Assembly: GCA_016870235.1 (NCBI GenBank)
Contig: VGCB01000251.1
Location: 1 to 5,063, forward strand
Direction of reading: 5' to 3'
Source of the DNA: Actinomycetota bacterium
GTDB taxonomy: Bacteria > Actinomycetota > Thermoleophilia > Gaiellales > Gaiellaceae
DNA: 5,063 bases
Below, piece by piece: positions 4,956 through 5,063 of the stretch. The stretch's first letter is position 1. Every line of letters starts with the position of its first letter. The translations under genes were made by a program, and so were the position numbers. Below the pieces are notes generated by a model that was given only the letters and a program-made list of their open reading frames with translations, was not told the DNA's origin and did not search any database.

Positions 4956-5060
4956 ACGCGTCTGGCTGAAGCCAGACGCGGAGGAGGCGCCGGGAGGTTG
5001 GTGCAGGACTCGATCGCAGGAGGGGTTCCCAAGGGGAACCCCGTTCCCCTGGCTTCAGGA
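4956..5060. repeat. Composite structured repeat, copy 2 (block A + 36-nt spacer + block B)
   Basis: Block A (4956-4982) and block B (5019-5060) match copy 1 base for base in the same orientation and order, but the spacer (4983-5018) is 36 rather than 25 nt and has a different sequence. The stems are CGCGTCTGGC (4957-4966) with GCCAGACGCG (4971-4980), and GGGGTTCCC (5022-5030) with GGGAACCCC (5034-5042). Three bases remain before the window ends, so further copies cannot be excluded. Confidence 0.85.
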
Positions 5061-5063
5061 TCC

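Larger units (their letters stand above)
4690..5063. other. Gene-free, repeat-rich terminal region
   Basis: No open frame here has a credible start, ribosome binding site or recognisable motif. The stretch 4690-4741 shows nothing notable. From 4742 onward almost every segment is part of a hairpin or a duplicated block: composite repeat copy 1 (4742-4835), a small hairpin (4838-4853), a perfect long inverted repeat (4876-4939), an AT-richer patch (4940-4955) and composite repeat copy 2 (4956-5060). The following gene lies beyond the window, so its orientation relative to the repeats is unknown. Confidence 0.7.

Noticed and set aside
4742..5063. CRISPR array
   Set aside because: There are only two copies, each made of two distinct blocks, with a large non-repeat interval and no uniform repeat-spacer periodicity. 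No cas genes are present.
4742..5063. Insertion sequence or integron cassette site
   Set aside because: No transposase or integrase frame lies in the window and no flanking target duplication could be identified. The hairpins lack recognisable attC core sites.

Overview
The window looks like the chromosome of a very GC-rich actinobacterium. Third codon positions are strongly G/C biased, antisense frames stay open for over 1 kb, and the protein families are typical of soil Actinobacteria. Thermoleophilia-type lineages would fit, but that is only an inference. Nothing here looks like phage, plasmid or transposase DNA.

Layout. At the left edge (1-305, minus strand) is the N-terminal third of a cytochrome c oxidase subunit II. 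A 129-bp divergent regulatory region (306-434) carries two short palindromes 20 bp apart and separates it from a plus-strand universal stress protein (435-917). Convergent to that gene is a minus-strand winged-helix regulator with a cysteine-containing C-terminal domain, SufR-like (938-1621). Its own promoter candidate lies in a 97-bp gap. Next comes a translationally coupled minus-strand two-component pair: a soluble GAF-GAF-HisKA_3-HATPase histidine kinase (2354-3970) and a NarL/LuxR response regulator (1719-2357), overlapping as ATGA. Divergent from the kinase, across only 59 bp, is an exported DsbA-like thiol oxidoreductase (4030-4689).

The last 374 bases (4690-5063) contain no credible gene but are dense in structure. 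Two copies of a composite repeat each consist of a 27-bp hairpin block, a different-length spacer and a 42-bp hairpin block. Between them lie a small hairpin and a perfect 23-bp inverted repeat. The second copy ends at the window edge, so the array may continue.

How the genes may work together (inference). The kinase's first GAF domain matches the Mycobacterium DevS/DosT heme-sensor GAF at the proximal histidine and distal tyrosine positions, with the same 22-residue spacing. A heme-type gas or redox sensor, a possible Fe-S regulator, a terminal oxidase subunit, a universal stress protein and an extracytoplasmic thiol oxidoreductase together suggest a locus for sensing and adapting to oxygen or redox state. 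The sequence does not prove shared regulation.
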